This document shows positions 7,045-17,154 of a stretch of DNA of 64,000 nucleotides, piece after piece; the first letter of the stretch is position 1, and each line of letters starts with the position of its first letter. A program made the position numbers and the translations under genes. The notes beneath the pieces are model-generated. The model had not been told where the DNA came from. It searched no databases and was given only the letters and a program-made list of their open reading frames with translations. This DNA is from Rhodobacter capsulatus (GTDB lineage Bacteria; Pseudomonadota; Alphaproteobacteria; Rhodobacterales; Rhodobacteraceae), in NCBI RefSeq assembly GCF_003254295.1, contig NZ_QKZO01000001.1, positions 62,001 to 126,000 of the forward strand, given 5' to 3'.

Positions 7045-8077
7045 CGCGGCACACCTCCTGCGCATCGAAATCGGCGAAGACCCCGCCGAGCGGCTTGATA
7101 AGGCATTGACGGCGCTTGTGCCAGAAGAAGCGGCGCTGTCGCGCTCGCGCCTGGCCCGGCTGATCGCCGAGGGCGCGGTGACACGGGACGGGGTCGCGAT
7201 CACCGATCAAAAGGCCAAGGTCGCCCCGGGCGAGGTCTACATGATCGCGCTCGAGCCGCCCCGCGCGGTGGAAACCGTCGCGCAGGACATTCCGCTGACC
7301 GTGCTTTGGGAAGACGACGACCTGATCGTGATCGACAAGCCCGCGGGGATGGTGGTGCATCCCGCGCCCGGCTCGGAGGATGGCACGCTGGTCAATGCGC
7401 TCTTGCATCATTTCGGCGGCAGGCTCTCGGGCATCGGCGGCGAGGCGCGGCCGGGCATCGTGCACCGGATCGACAAGGAGACCTCGGGCCTGCTCGTCGT
7501 GGCGAAATCCGACCGCGCGCATCATGGCCTTGCGGCGCAATTCGAGCGTCACACCGTGCATCGCCATTACACCGCGCTGGTGCAGGGGGTTCCGAGTGCC
7601 GCCGATCCGCGCCTGCGCGGCATCCGCGGGGTGAATTTCGAACAAGGCGGCATCCTGAAGATCACCTCGCAACTCGCCCGCCACCCGACCGACCGGCAAC
7701 GGCAGGCGGTGCTCTTTACCGGCGGGCGCCATGCCGTCACCCGCGCCCGCACCGTCGAAGCCTTCGGCGGCGTCGCGGCCTTGATGGATTGCTGGCTGGA
7801 AACCGGCCGCACGCATCAGATCCGCGTGCACATGGCGCATGTGGGGCATGGGCTGGTGGGCGATCCCACCTATGGCGGCAAACGGAAACTTTCCGTCCGC
7901 GCGGTCGGCGCCGCCGCGGCCGAGGCGGTGGCGGGCTTCCCGCGGCAGGCGCTGCATGCGACGACGCTGGGCTTCACCCATCCGGTCACCGGCGAAGACC
8001 TCAGCTTCTCCTCGCCCCTGCCCGAGGATTTCGAGGCGCTGCTGGCCATCTTGCGCGCGGGGCCGCAGATCACCTGA
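7034..8077 (+). CDS. rluD: RluA-family 23S rRNA pseudouridine synthase (RluD-like)
   Basis: 347 residues. An S4 RNA-binding domain lies at the N-terminus (ERLDKALTAL, LSRSRLARLIAEGAVTRDG), then the catalytic domain with GIVHRIDKETSGLLVVAKSD, whose Asp is the catalytic residue of RluA-type enzymes, and ETGRTHQIRVHMAHVGHGLV. RluD makes pseudouridines in helix 69 of 23S rRNA; RluD rather than RluC is inferred from length and the S4 domain. Start 7034 has GGAAGG four bases away and is the last start that keeps the S4 domain intact. Its 5' end overlaps that of the leftward small membrane protein gene. rpoH follows. Confidence 0.88.
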   Translation: MSDIAAHLLRIEIGEDPAERLDKALTALVPEEAALSRSRLARLIAEGAVTRDGVAITDQKAKVAPGEVYMIALEPPRAVETVAQDIPLTVLWEDDDLIVIDKPAGMVVHPAPGSEDGTLVNALLHHFGGRLSGIGGEARPGIVHRIDKETSGLLVVAKSDRAHHGLAAQFERHTVHRHYTALVQGVPSAADPRLRGIRGVNFEQGGILKITSQLARHPTDRQRQAVLFTGGRHAVTRARTVEAFGGVAALMDCWLETGRTHQIRVHMAHVGHGLVGDPTYGGKRKLSVRAVGAAAAEAVAGFPRQALHATTLGFTHPVTGEDLSFSSPLPEDFEALLAILRAGPQIT

Positions 8078-8160
8078 TCTCACGCTTGCGTCATCAGTGC
8101 TTGCCCGGCAGCGGATTCCGGCCCATCCTGCGTTCATCCCCATGACCGGAGGCGGAATCC

Positions 8161-8189
8161 CTTGAAGGGGCAGGCCTCCTTCCCCATCT
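8161..8189 (+). promoter_or_regulatory. Heat-shock (RpoH-type) promoter in front of rpoH
   Basis: CTTGAA at 8161-8166 and CCCCATCT at 8182-8189 with a 15-base spacer match the sigma-32 consensus (CTTGAA, CCCCATnT) at every defined position. A start about seven bases downstream would leave a leader of only about 20 bases containing the AAGGGAG ribosome site. This points to autoregulation of rpoH. Confidence 0.8.
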
Positions 8190-8214
8190 GGGGCCCGAAG
8201 GGAGAACAACACCG

Positions 8215-9114
8215 ATGTCGAGCTACGCCAACCTGCCAGCCCCCAGCCCCGAACAGGGTCTGAACCGCTATCTGCAGGAGATCCGCAAGTTTCCGCTTCT
8301 GGAACCGGAAGAGGAATACATGCTGGCCAAGGCCTGGGTCGACCATCAGGATCCGAAGGCCGCGCATCGCCTGGTCACCTCGCACCTGCGGCTCGCCGCG
8401 AAAATCGCCATGGGCTATCGCGGCTACGGCCTGCCGCAGGCCGAGGTGATTTCCGAGGCGAACGTGGGCCTGATGCAGGCGGTCAAGCGCTTCGACCCGG
8501 AACGCGGCTTTCGGCTGGCCACCTATGCGATGTGGTGGATCCGCGCCGCGATCCAGGAATATATCCTGCGCTCGTGGTCGCTGGTGAAACTGGGCACCAC
8601 CTCGGCGCAAAAGAAGCTCTTCTTCAACCTGCGCAAGGCGAAATCGAAGATCGGCGCGTTTGAGGAGGGCGATCTGCGCCCCGATGCGGTGGCGAAGATC
8701 GCGCATGACCTGAACGTCAGCGAAGGCGACGTGATCGAGATGAACCGCCGTCTGGCCGGGTCGGATGCGTCCTTGAACGCGCAAGTGGGCGCGGGCGACG
8801 GCGAAAGCGCCACGCAATGGCAGGACTGGCTGGAAGACGAAGACGCCGACCAGGCCGAGGCCTATGCCGAAGCCGACGAATTGCAGGCCCGCCGGGCGAT
8901 GCTGGTCGCCGCGATGGACGTGCTGAACGAACGCGAACGCGATATCCTGATGGCGCGGCGGCTGCGCGACGAACCGGTGACGCTGGAAGAACTCTCGTCG
9001 CAATATGACGTCAGCCGCGAGCGGATCCGGCAGATCGAAGTGCGGGCGTTCGAAAAGCTGCAGGGCCGGATGAAGGCGCTGGCGAAGGAAAAGGGCATGA
9101 GCCTGCCGGGCTGA
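8215..9114 (+). CDS. rpoH: RNA polymerase heat-shock sigma factor RpoH
   Basis: 299 residues, typical length. Sigma region 2 (LVTSHLRLAAKIAMGYRGYG, ATYAMWWIRAAIQEYILRSW), the RpoH box near residue 132 (QKKLFFNLRKAKSKI), and region 4.2 with its helix-turn-helix near 259-282 (VTLEELSSQYDVSRERIRQI). It directs polymerase to CTTGAA/CCCCAT-type promoters. One such site stands directly before it and another before the hsp20 gene at 15089 in this same window. AAGGGAG precedes the start. It could be one of several RpoH paralogues, as some relatives carry two. Confidence 0.97.
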   Translation: MSSYANLPAPSPEQGLNRYLQEIRKFPLLEPEEEYMLAKAWVDHQDPKAAHRLVTSHLRLAAKIAMGYRGYGLPQAEVISEANVGLMQAVKRFDPERGFRLATYAMWWIRAAIQEYILRSWSLVKLGTTSAQKKLFFNLRKAKSKIGAFEEGDLRPDAVAKIAHDLNVSEGDVIEMNRRLAGSDASLNAQVGAGDGESATQWQDWLEDEDADQAEAYAEADELQARRAMLVAAMDVLNERERDILMARRLRDEPVTLEELSSQYDVSRERIRQIEVRAFEKLQGRMKALAKEKGMSLPG

Positions 9115-9165
9115 CGTTGCCCCCTCCCCCGCGTCGCGCTAGCCTGGCGCCAAAGGGAGACGACC

Positions 9166-10137
9166 ATGCAGCCAGTCAATTTCGGAATTCTCGGCGCGTC
9201 GGATTTCGCGGCGCGCCGGATGGGGCCCGCGATCCATGCGGCGCGGGGCGCGCGTCTGGCGGCGCTGGCGACATCCTCGCCCGCCAAGGCCGCGGCCTTC
9301 ACCGCCTTTGCCCCCGATCTAACCCTGCATGAGAGCTACGAGGCGCTGCTGGCCGATCCCGCGATCGAGGCGGTCTACATTCCGCTGCCGAACCATCTGC
9401 ACATCGCCTGGGGGATCAAGGCGCTGGAGGCCGGCAAGCATGTGCTGATCGAAAAGCCGCTGGCGCTGACCGCGGCCGAGATCGACCCGCTGATCGCCGC
9501 CCGCGATGCCAGCGGAAAATGCGCGGCCGAGGCCTATATGATCGTGCACCACCCGCAATGGCAGCTGGCCCGGCACTGGCTGGACGCGGGCCGGATCGGG
9601 CAGCTGAAACATGCCGACGCCGTCTTCTGCTTCGACAATCCCGACCCCGCGAACATCCGCAACCGCGCCGAGACCGGCGGCGGCTCGATCCCCGATATCG
9701 GCGTCTATGCCTATTCCTCGATCCGCTTCGCGGCGCGGGCCGAGCCGGTGCGGCTCGCGTCCCGGATCAAGCGCGAAAACGGCGTCGACACTTTCGCGCA
9801 GGTCTGGGGCGAGATGGCGGGGCCGGGCGGGGAATTCACCTTTGCCGCGATGACCTCGACCCGGCTTTGCGCGCGCCAGGAAGTGACCTTTCAGGGCGAG
9901 ACCGGCCGGATCACCTTTACGGCCCCGTTCAACGCCGCCGCCTTCGATCAGGCCGAGATCACCTTGCACGGTTTCAACAGCGCCGAGACGCACCGCTTCC
10001 CCGGCGTGAACCAATATCTGCTGCAGGTCGAGGCCTTTGTCCGCCACATCCGCGACGGCGAACCTTTCCTCTGGACGCTGGAAGACGCGCGCAAGGGTCA
10101 GGCGATGATCGATCTGGTGCGTGCGGGCGAAATCTGA
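9166..10137 (+). CDS. Gfo/Idh/MocA-family NAD(P)-dependent oxidoreductase
   Basis: 323 residues. N-terminal Rossmann fold (NFGILGASDFAARRMGPAIH), the conserved IEKPLAL around residue 99 that holds the family's E-K-P motif, and a C-terminal alpha/beta domain (EVTFQGETGRITFTAPF). Family members oxidise or reduce sugars and related polyols using bound NAD(P). The substrate cannot be inferred. GGGAGA precedes the start. It stands alone between rpoH and an Lrp gene; a family 1 repeat lies at its 3' end. Confidence 0.88.
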   Translation: MQPVNFGILGASDFAARRMGPAIHAARGARLAALATSSPAKAAAFTAFAPDLTLHESYEALLADPAIEAVYIPLPNHLHIAWGIKALEAGKHVLIEKPLALTAAEIDPLIAARDASGKCAAEAYMIVHHPQWQLARHWLDAGRIGQLKHADAVFCFDNPDPANIRNRAETGGGSIPDIGVYAYSSIRFAARAEPVRLASRIKRENGVDTFAQVWGEMAGPGGEFTFAAMTSTRLCARQEVTFQGETGRITFTAPFNAAAFDQAEITLHGFNSAETHRFPGVNQYLLQVEAFVRHIRDGEPFLWTLEDARKGQAMIDLVRAGEI

Positions 10138-10148
10138 GGGCAAGGCCG

Positions 10149-10282
10149 GGGGCGCTGCCCCCGGACCCCCGAGGTATTTCGGGCAAGATGAATACATGGC
10201 CTTTCATCTTGCAAAAAATACCTCGGCGGGAGTCCTGCCAACGGCAGGACGGGGGGGCAGCGCCCCCCTGCCCCGGTTGCGG
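10149..10282. repeat. Structured intergenic repeat, family 1 copy B
   Basis: Between convergent genes: hairpin GGGGGCGCTGCCCCC, then CCCCCGAGGTATTTCGGGCA and AAGATGAA, an eight-base spacer, CTTTCATCTTGCAAAAAATA with CCTCGGCGGG, and a further hairpin near GGGGGGGCAGCGCCCCCC. It has the same plan as copies at 1653, 17155 and 59162, with the inner TATTT..GCAAGATGAAA inverted repeat as its core. Confidence 0.85.
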
Positions 10283-10290
10283 CCCCGCGC

Positions 10291-11917
<1,627 letters not shown>

Positions 11918-11929
11918 CCCGAACGAAAA

Positions 11930-11953
11930 GGGCCGCCCGAAGGCGGCCCGTTT
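11930..11953 (+). terminator. Intrinsic terminator of trxB
   Basis: GGGCCGCC (11930-11937) pairs with GGCGGCCC (11942-11949) around CGAA, followed by GTTT, 13 bases past the trxB stop. It may also serve the convergent gene at 11969. Confidence 0.85.
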
Positions 11954-11968
11954 CAGACGGTGACAGGT

Positions 11969-12424
11969 TCAGGCCGCGACGGCCTTGGCCTTCAGTTTCG
12001 CCTTGGCCTTTTCCTTGGCGCGGATCTGCGAGCGCTTGATCGCATCCGCGATCCCCACGACCATCGAGATCACCAGAGCCGCCGAGAGCGTTTCGGCGAA
12101 GCTGGCCGGGCCGTAGAGCTGGAACATCTCCATCGGCATCGGCGCGTAATTCCACAGCGCCAGCAGCGACAGGCCGACCACGAAGACCCACGAAAGGATC
12201 CCCGCCGCCAGCACGTTGAAGCGGGAGACCAGCATCCGCATCGCAAGCGCGAAGACGAGACACCAGGCAGCCCATTTCATCATGTCGTCGGGATAGGCCA
12301 TCCCGAGCGTGCTGTAATATTCTTCCCACTGGCTTTTCAGCCAGACCTGATTGATGCCGTACTCGCAACCGGAGATCCACACCCAACCGGCGATGATAGG
12401 CGTCAGACTTGATTTCAGACCCAT
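11969..12424 (-). CDS. Unknown multi-span membrane protein with a Lys/Ala-rich tail
   Basis: 151 residues; start 12424 has GGGGAAG upstream. About four hydrophobic stretches are visible: near residues 8-24, 50-66, 70-92 and 108-126. It ends in a strongly basic repeat-like tail (IRAKEKAKAKLKAKAVAA), probably a charged amphipathic helix on the cytoplasmic side. I do not recognise the family. It is convergent with trxB and divergent from the ATP sulfurylase gene, without obvious operon partners. Confidence 0.75.
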   Translation of the reverse strand: MGLKSSLTPIIAGWVWISGCEYGINQVWLKSQWEEYYSTLGMAYPDDMMKWAAWCLVFALAMRMLVSRFNVLAAGILSWVFVVGLSLLALWNYAPMPMEMFQLYGPASFAETLSAALVISMVVGIADAIKRSQIRAKEKAKAKLKAKAVAA

Positions 12425-12662
12425 GACTTCCCCTCAAAGCAAACTTCGGGGCACGATAGCACCGCTTCGGACCGCAACAAACGGCGTGGATTGACGCAGT
12501 TTGCAGAAACTTCGTTCCGGCCTTCGGCACAAACGCACCAAAACCGCCTTCTTTCACCGGACACCCCCGGCTTTTGCTTGAAAAACGCCATATTTGCGGG
12601 CAAAGCCGCGCCCAAGCGTCGGTGTGGCGCGGCGGTCAGCCCTCGAAAAAACAGGTCAAGCG

Positions 12663-14369
12663 ATGACTCTTTCCAATCTCGCTCCCATTCCGGAGCTCTA
12701 TGTGTCTCACGAATCCGCGCAAAAGCTGAAGGTCGAGGCGGGCACCCTGCCGTCCTGGGACCTGACGCCGCGCCAGATCTGCGACCTGGAACTGCTGATG
12801 AACGGCGGGTTCTTCCCGCTCAAGGGCTTTTTGAGCGAGGCCGATTACGACGGCGTCGTCGACAACATGCGTCTGGCCGATGGCACGCTCTGGCCGATGC
12901 CGATCACGCTCGACGTGAACGAGAAATTCGCCGAAGGCATCGCGCCCGGGCAGGACATCGCGCTGCGCGACCAGGAAGGCGTGATTCTGGCGATCCTGTC
13001 GGTCACCGACAAATGGGTGCCGAACAAGGCGCGCGAGGCCGAAAAGGTCTTCGGCGCCGATGATCTGGCGCATCCGGCGGTGAATTACCTGCACAACACC
13101 GCGGGCGCGATTTATCTGGGCGGGCCGATCACCGGCATCCAGCAGCCCGTGCATTATGATTTCAAGGGCCGCCGCGACACCCCCAACGAGCTGCGCGCCT
13201 ATTTCCGCAAGCTGGGCTGGCAGAAGATCGTCGCCTTCCAGACCCGCAACCCGCTGCACCGCGCGCATCAGGAACTGACCTTCCGCGCCGCCCGCGAGGC
13301 GCAGGCGAACCTGCTGATCCACCCCGTCGTCGGCATGACGAAACCGGGCGATGTCGACCACTTCACCCGGGTGCGCTGCTATGAAGCCGTGCTCGATCAA
13401 TACCCGCAATCGACCACGACGATGAGCCTTCTGAACCTGGCGATGCGGATGGCGGGCCCGCGCGAGGCGGTCTGGCACGGGCTGATCCGCAAGAACCACG
13501 GCGTCACCCATTTCATCGTCGGCCGTGACCACGCCGGCCCTGGCAAGAACTCGGCCGGTCAGGATTTCTACGGCCCCTACGACGCCCAAACCCTTTTCAA
13601 GCAATATGAAGAGGAAATCGGCGTCACCATGGTCGATTTCAAGCACATGGTCTATGTGCAGGAAAAGGCGCAATATTACCCGGCGAACGAAGTGCCGGAA
13701 GGCTGCACCGTGCTGGACATCTCGGGCACCGAACTGCGCCGCCGCCTGCGCGAGGGCCTTGATATCCCGGAATGGTTCAGCTTCCCGCAGGTGGTGTCGG
13801 AACTGCGCCGCACCTCGCCCGCGCGGGCGAAACAGGGCTTCACCGTCTTCTTCACCGGGCTTTCGGGCTCGGGCAAGTCGACGATCGCCAATGCGCTGAT
13901 GGTCAAGCTGATGGAGATGGGCGGCCGTCCGGTGACGCTCTTGGATGGCGACGTGGTGCGCAAGCATCTGTCCTCGGAGCTGGGCTTCTCGAAAGAGCAC
14001 CGCGACATCAACATCAAGCGCATCGGCTATGTGGCGTCGGAAATCACCAAGAACGGCGGCATCGCGATCTGTGCCCCGATCGCGCCCTATACCGCGACCC
14101 GCCGCGCCGTGCGCGAGATGGTCGAAGCCTATGGCGCCTTCGTCGAAGTCCATGTCGCGACCTCGCTTGAAGAATGCGAAAGCCGCGACCGCAAGGGGCT
14201 TTACAAGCTCGCCCGCGAAGGCAAGATCAAGGAATTCACCGGCATTTCCGACCCCTACGAAGTGCCCACCAGCCCGGAACTGGCCGTCGACACCACCGGC
14301 GTCGATGTCGATCACTGCGCGCATCAGGTGATCCTGAAGCTCGAGTCGATGGGCCTGATCAAGGCGTAA
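12663..14369 (+). CDS. Bifunctional sulfate adenylyltransferase / adenylylsulfate kinase
   Basis: 568 residues from ATG 12663. The N-terminal ~385 residues are an ATP sulfurylase of the Sat type, with QTRNPLHRAH near residue 193 and GRDHAGPG near 287. The C-terminal part is an APS kinase with P-loop GLSGSGKST near 399, LDGDVVRKHLS, and the segment ending AICAPIAPYTATRR. Together they turn sulfate and ATP into APS and then PAPS, the activated sulfate used for assimilation. Unlike fungal Sat enzymes, whose kinase-like tail is a degenerate allosteric domain, the kinase motifs here look intact. The ribosome site is weak. An intrinsic terminator follows. Confidence 0.95.
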   Translation: MTLSNLAPIPELYVSHESAQKLKVEAGTLPSWDLTPRQICDLELLMNGGFFPLKGFLSEADYDGVVDNMRLADGTLWPMPITLDVNEKFAEGIAPGQDIALRDQEGVILAILSVTDKWVPNKAREAEKVFGADDLAHPAVNYLHNTAGAIYLGGPITGIQQPVHYDFKGRRDTPNELRAYFRKLGWQKIVAFQTRNPLHRAHQELTFRAAREAQANLLIHPVVGMTKPGDVDHFTRVRCYEAVLDQYPQSTTTMSLLNLAMRMAGPREAVWHGLIRKNHGVTHFIVGRDHAGPGKNSAGQDFYGPYDAQTLFKQYEEEIGVTMVDFKHMVYVQEKAQYYPANEVPEGCTVLDISGTELRRRLREGLDIPEWFSFPQVVSELRRTSPARAKQGFTVFFTGLSGSGKSTIANALMVKLMEMGGRPVTLLDGDVVRKHLSSELGFSKEHRDINIKRIGYVASEITKNGGIAICAPIAPYTATRRAVREMVEAYGAFVEVHVATSLEECESRDRKGLYKLAREGKIKEFTGISDPYEVPTSPELAVDTTGVDVDHCAHQVILKLESMGLIKA

Positions 14370-14387
14370 GCCGCAGGCAGAAACAAG

Positions 14388-14416
14388 AACGCCCCGGAAA
14401 ACTCCGGGGCGTTTTG
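14388..14416 (+). terminator. Intrinsic terminator of the Sat-CysC gene
   Basis: AACGCCCCGG (14388-14397) pairs with CCGGGGCGTT (14404-14413), then a T-run. The leftward DUF1150 gene ends at 14439, so the hairpin can serve both strands. Confidence 0.9.
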
Positions 14417-14438
14417 CATTTCGGACCCGGCGTCGGGG

Positions 14439-14666
14439 TCAGTGCACGCTGACCGCGGTGATCTCGTTTTGCCGCGCCAACACGAAGGCCATCTCGCGGT
14501 CCCTGACCAGCGCCAGCCGCTCGCCGTTGACGTTGTGCAGCGCATACATGTGGTCGATGTGGCCCACCCGGTCGCGGATTTCCTCGGGAATTTCGGTCAG
14601 CGGAACCGGCCGGACATAAACGATGCGCGCCCCCGCGGCGACGTCGAAGTCAGCAGTATGATCCAT
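14439..14666 (-). CDS. DUF1150 family protein
   Basis: 75 residues, start 14666 with AAGGGGGC upstream. Pattern IVYVRPVPLTEIPEEIRDRV, HIDHMYALHNVNGERLALVR, DREMAFVLARQNEITAVSVH fits DUF1150, an alphaproteobacterial family of unknown function usually next to a small heat-shock protein gene. Here it follows hsp20 by nine bases, so the two are probably co-transcribed from the heat-shock-type promoter upstream of hsp20. Confidence 0.88.
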   Translation of the reverse strand: MDHTADFDVAAGARIVYVRPVPLTEIPEEIRDRVGHIDHMYALHNVNGERLALVRDREMAFVLARQNEITAVSVH

Positions 14667-14675
14667 GATGCCCCC

Positions 14676-15089
14676 TTATTTTTTGCGGATCGGAATCGTC
14701 TGCACGACCGGCTCGGGCTGCGCCCGTTTCAGCTCGACGTGCAAAAGGCCATTTTCCAGCGCGGCGCCCGAGACCTCGACGCCATCGGCCAGCACGAAGC
14801 TGCGCTGAAAGGCGCGGGCGGCGATGCCGCGGTGCAAAAAGATGCGCTCGGACCCGTCATCGGCCTGACGGCCGCGGATGACAAGGGCGCGATCTTCCAT
14901 GGTGATCGCCAGATCGGCCTCGGCAAAGCCCGCCACCGCCAGGGTGATGCGGAATTCGTCGGGCCCCGATTGCTCGATGTTGTAGGGCGGATAGGCGTCG
15001 GACCCGGATTTTGCGGTCCGCTCGACAAGGCGCTCCAGCTGGTCGAAGCCCAGCAGATAGGGATGTGCGCCGAAGCTCAGTTTCGTCAT
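14676..15089 (-). CDS. Hsp20-family small heat-shock protein
   Basis: 137 residues from ATG 15089 (AAAGGG upstream). The alpha-crystallin domain covers about residues 28-125: YNIEQSGPDEFRITLAVAGF, ALVIRGRQ, and AALENGLLHVELKR, whose N-G-L-L is the family's end-of-domain motif. IPIRKK forms the C-terminal I-x-I anchor. It is an ATP-independent holdase that binds unfolding proteins in the cytoplasm, similar to IbpA. A heat-shock-type promoter lies about 70 bases upstream, and a DUF1150 gene follows. Confidence 0.94.
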   Translation of the reverse strand: MTKLSFGAHPYLLGFDQLERLVERTAKSGSDAYPPYNIEQSGPDEFRITLAVAGFAEADLAITMEDRALVIRGRQADDGSERIFLHRGIAARAFQRSFVLADGVEVSGAALENGLLHVELKRAQPEPVVQTIPIRKK

Positions 15090-15154
15090 TGGCAAGCCCT
15101 TTGGTAAGCGACGTTGCATGAGGACCCCGCAGCCGCGGCAGTCCCATGCCCACG

Positions 15155-15182
15155 ATATGGGCAGCGCCACGCCGGGTGCAAG
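15155..15182 (-). promoter_or_regulatory. Heat-shock (RpoH-type) promoter of hsp20-DUF1150
   Basis: On the minus strand CTTGCA (15177-15182) is followed after 14-15 bases by GCCCATAT ending at 15155, one mismatch in each half from CTTGAA and CCCCATnT. The predicted leader before hsp20 is about 60 bases. Confidence 0.65.
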
Positions 15183-15311
15183 GGGGCGGCGGCGCGTCGC
15201 AGTCAGGAAAATTCCCGCAAAGGTCACGGATTTGATATAGTTGCAGGGAAGCGGGGCGAGTCGGGGGGCTTGGCTCTGCTTATCTGTCTCAGCCTGTGAT
15301 CGGACCATGCC

Positions 15312-15542
15312 ATGAATGCTCATATCGACAGCCCGATCGAGATGAACTCCGACGAGGTGTTGCGGGTCAAGCTCGCGGTCCTGCGCCGCGAGCACCGCGA
15401 CCTGGACGAGGCGATTTCCGCGCTGGTGAACGCCGCCCACCCCGATCAGCTGCGGCTGGTGCGGCTGAAAAAGCAGAAACTGGCGCTGAAGGATCAGATC
15501 GCCCGGATCGAAGACCGGCTCACCCCCGACATCATCGCCTGA
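15312..15542 (+). CDS. YdcH/DUF465 family small coiled-coil protein
   Basis: 76 residues. LRVKLAVLRREHRDLDEAIS then DQLRLVRLKKQKLALKDQIA and RIEDRL match DUF465 (YdcH), small helical-hairpin proteins with a conserved L-K-K-x-K-L-x-L-K-D motif. Function is unknown. The start could be 15312 or the in-frame ATG at 15342; neither has a strong ribosome site. It lies 66 bases before purE with a promoter between, so it is probably a separate transcript. Confidence 0.85.
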   Translation: MNAHIDSPIEMNSDEVLRVKLAVLRREHRDLDEAISALVNAAHPDQLRLVRLKKQKLALKDQIARIEDRLTPDIIA

Positions 15543-15557
15543 GACCGCCCCAAACCC

Positions 15558-15585
15558 TTGAACCGGGGGCCCCACTGCCTATAGT
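15558..15585 (+). promoter_or_regulatory. Candidate sigma-70 promoter for purEK
   Basis: TTGAAC (15558-15563) and TATAGT (15580-15585) with a 16-base spacer, 23 bases before the purE start. Confidence 0.6.
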
Positions 15586-15608
15586 GCCGCCACAAAATGG
15601 GGGGCCGA

Positions 15609-16094
15609 ATGGGCGTGAAAGTGGGAATCATCATGGGGAGCCAGTCCGACTGGGCGACCCTGCGCGAAGCGGCGACGGTTCTGGATGAACTCGGCGTGGC
15701 TTACGAGAAAAAGATCGTCTCGGCGCATCGCACCCCGGACCGGCTCTGGGCCTATGGCAAGACCGCGGTCGAGCGCGGCCTGCAGGTGATCATCGCGGGC
15801 GCGGGAGGTGCTGCGCATCTGCCGGGCATGATGGCCTCGAAGACGCGCGTGCCGGTCGTCGGCGTGCCGGTGCAGACCAAGGCGCTTGCGGGCGTCGACA
15901 GTCTATATTCCATCGTGCAGATGCCGAAGGGCTTTCCGGTTGCCACGATGGCGATCGGCGCCGCGGGCGCGGCCAATGCCGGGCTGATGGCGGCGGGCAT
16001 CCTTGCGCTGCAGGATGCGGATCTGGCCGCCCGGCTCGATGCCTGGCGCGAGGCCCTCTCCGCCTCGATCCCCGACGAGCCCGCCGATGAGTGA
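15609..16094 (+). CDS. purE: N5-carboxyaminoimidazole ribonucleotide mutase
   Basis: 161 residues from ATG 15609, preferred over an in-frame ATG at 15597 because GGGGG lies just before it. Class I PurE features: [49 protein letters not shown], and [10 protein letters not shown]. It moves the carboxylate of N5-CAIR to C4 in purine synthesis. It overlaps purK by eight bases, so the two steps that make CAIR are made together. Confidence 0.97.
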   Translation: MGVKVGIIMGSQSDWATLREAATVLDELGVAYEKKIVSAHRTPDRLWAYGKTAVERGLQVIIAGAGGAAHLPGMMASKTRVPVVGVPVQTKALAGVDSLYSIVQMPKGFPVATMAIGAAGAANAGLMAAGILALQDADLAARLDAWREALSASIPDEPADE

Positions 16095-17151
16095 GATGCT
16101 GAAACCGGGCGCCACGATCGGGATTCTGGGCGGCGGACAGCTGGGGCGGATGCTCTCGGTCGCGGCCTCGCGCCTTGGTCTGAAATGCGCGATCTTCGAG
16201 CCGGGCGCCAATCCGCCCGCGGGTCAGGTCGCCGACCGGGTCTTCACCGCCGCCTATGACGACGAAGCCGCGCTGCGCGCCTTTGCCGAGGCGGTCGATG
16301 TCATCACCTATGAATTCGAGAACATCCCGACCTCGGCGCTTGACCTGCTCGAAAGCCTGCGACCCATTCGTCCGGGGCGCAAGGCGCTGGTGACCTCGCA
16401 GGACCGGATTTTGGAAAAGGCATTCCTGAACGGCATCGGCCTTGCCACCGCGCCCTGGGCCGAGGTGAGCGATGCCGCCAGCCTTGACGCGGCGCTGGCG
16501 CAGATCGGCACGCCCGCGATCCTGAAGACGACGCGGCTGGGCTATGACGGCAAGGGCCAGGCGCGGATCATGACCGCCGCCGACGCGCCCGTTGCCCTTG
16601 CCGCGATGGGCGGCGCCACCGCCGTTCTGGAAGGCTTCGTCGATTTCTCGGCCGAGATTTCGGTGATCGCCGCGCGCGGCCTTGACGGCTCGATTTCCTG
16701 CTTCGATCCGGGCGAGAACGTGCACAAGTCGGGCATCCTGCACACCACGACCGTGCCCGCCCGCATCCCCCCGCCGCTGCGTTCGGATGCGGTGCTGATC
16801 GCGGCGCGGATCCTCAATGCGCTTGATTATGTCGGCGTGCTCGGGGTCGAGCTGTTCGTCACCCAAGCGGGCCTGCTGGTGAACGAGATCGCGCCGCGGG
16901 TGCATAATTCCGGCCACTGGACCCAGGCGGGTTGCGCCGTCGATCAGTTCGAACAGCACATCCGCGCCGTGGCGGGCTGGCCGCTGGGCGACGGCGGGCG
17001 CCATGCCGATGTCGAGATGCTGAATCTGATCGGCGAGGATGTCGACCGCATCCCCAACTTTGCCCGGGCGAAGAACACGCAGATCCATCTTTACGGCAAG
17101 GCCGAGGCCAAGCCCGGTCGCAAGATGGGCCATGTGAACCGCATTCTCTGA
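16087..17151 (+). CDS. purK: N5-carboxyaminoimidazole ribonucleotide synthase
   Basis: 354 residues, ATP-grasp family. [20 protein letters not shown] opens the protein; ATP-grasp elements follow ([58 protein letters not shown]). It makes N5-CAIR from AIR, ATP and bicarbonate, the substrate of PurE. The start overlaps the purE end. An in-frame ATG at 16096 is possible and would shorten it by three residues. Confidence 0.97.
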   Translation: MSEMLKPGATIGILGGGQLGRMLSVAASRLGLKCAIFEPGANPPAGQVADRVFTAAYDDEAALRAFAEAVDVITYEFENIPTSALDLLESLRPIRPGRKALVTSQDRILEKAFLNGIGLATAPWAEVSDAASLDAALAQIGTPAILKTTRLGYDGKGQARIMTAADAPVALAAMGGATAVLEGFVDFSAEISVIAARGLDGSISCFDPGENVHKSGILHTTTVPARIPPPLRSDAVLIAARILNALDYVGVLGVELFVTQAGLLVNEIAPRVHNSGHWTQAGCAVDQFEQHIRAVAGWPLGDGGRHADVEMLNLIGEDVDRIPNFARAKNTQIHLYGKAEAKPGRKMGHVNRIL

Positions 17152-17154
17152 CCG

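Noticed and set aside
12425-12662. A riboswitch before the sulfate-activation gene
   Set aside because: The 238-base region shows no conserved SAM-type or other aptamer blocks that I can recognise.
15090-15154. RNA thermometer (ROSE-type) in the hsp20 leader
   Set aside because: The leader length fits, but I could not find a convincing stem pairing the AAAGGG ribosome site with a U-rich anti-sequence. The RpoH-type promoter is enough to explain heat control.
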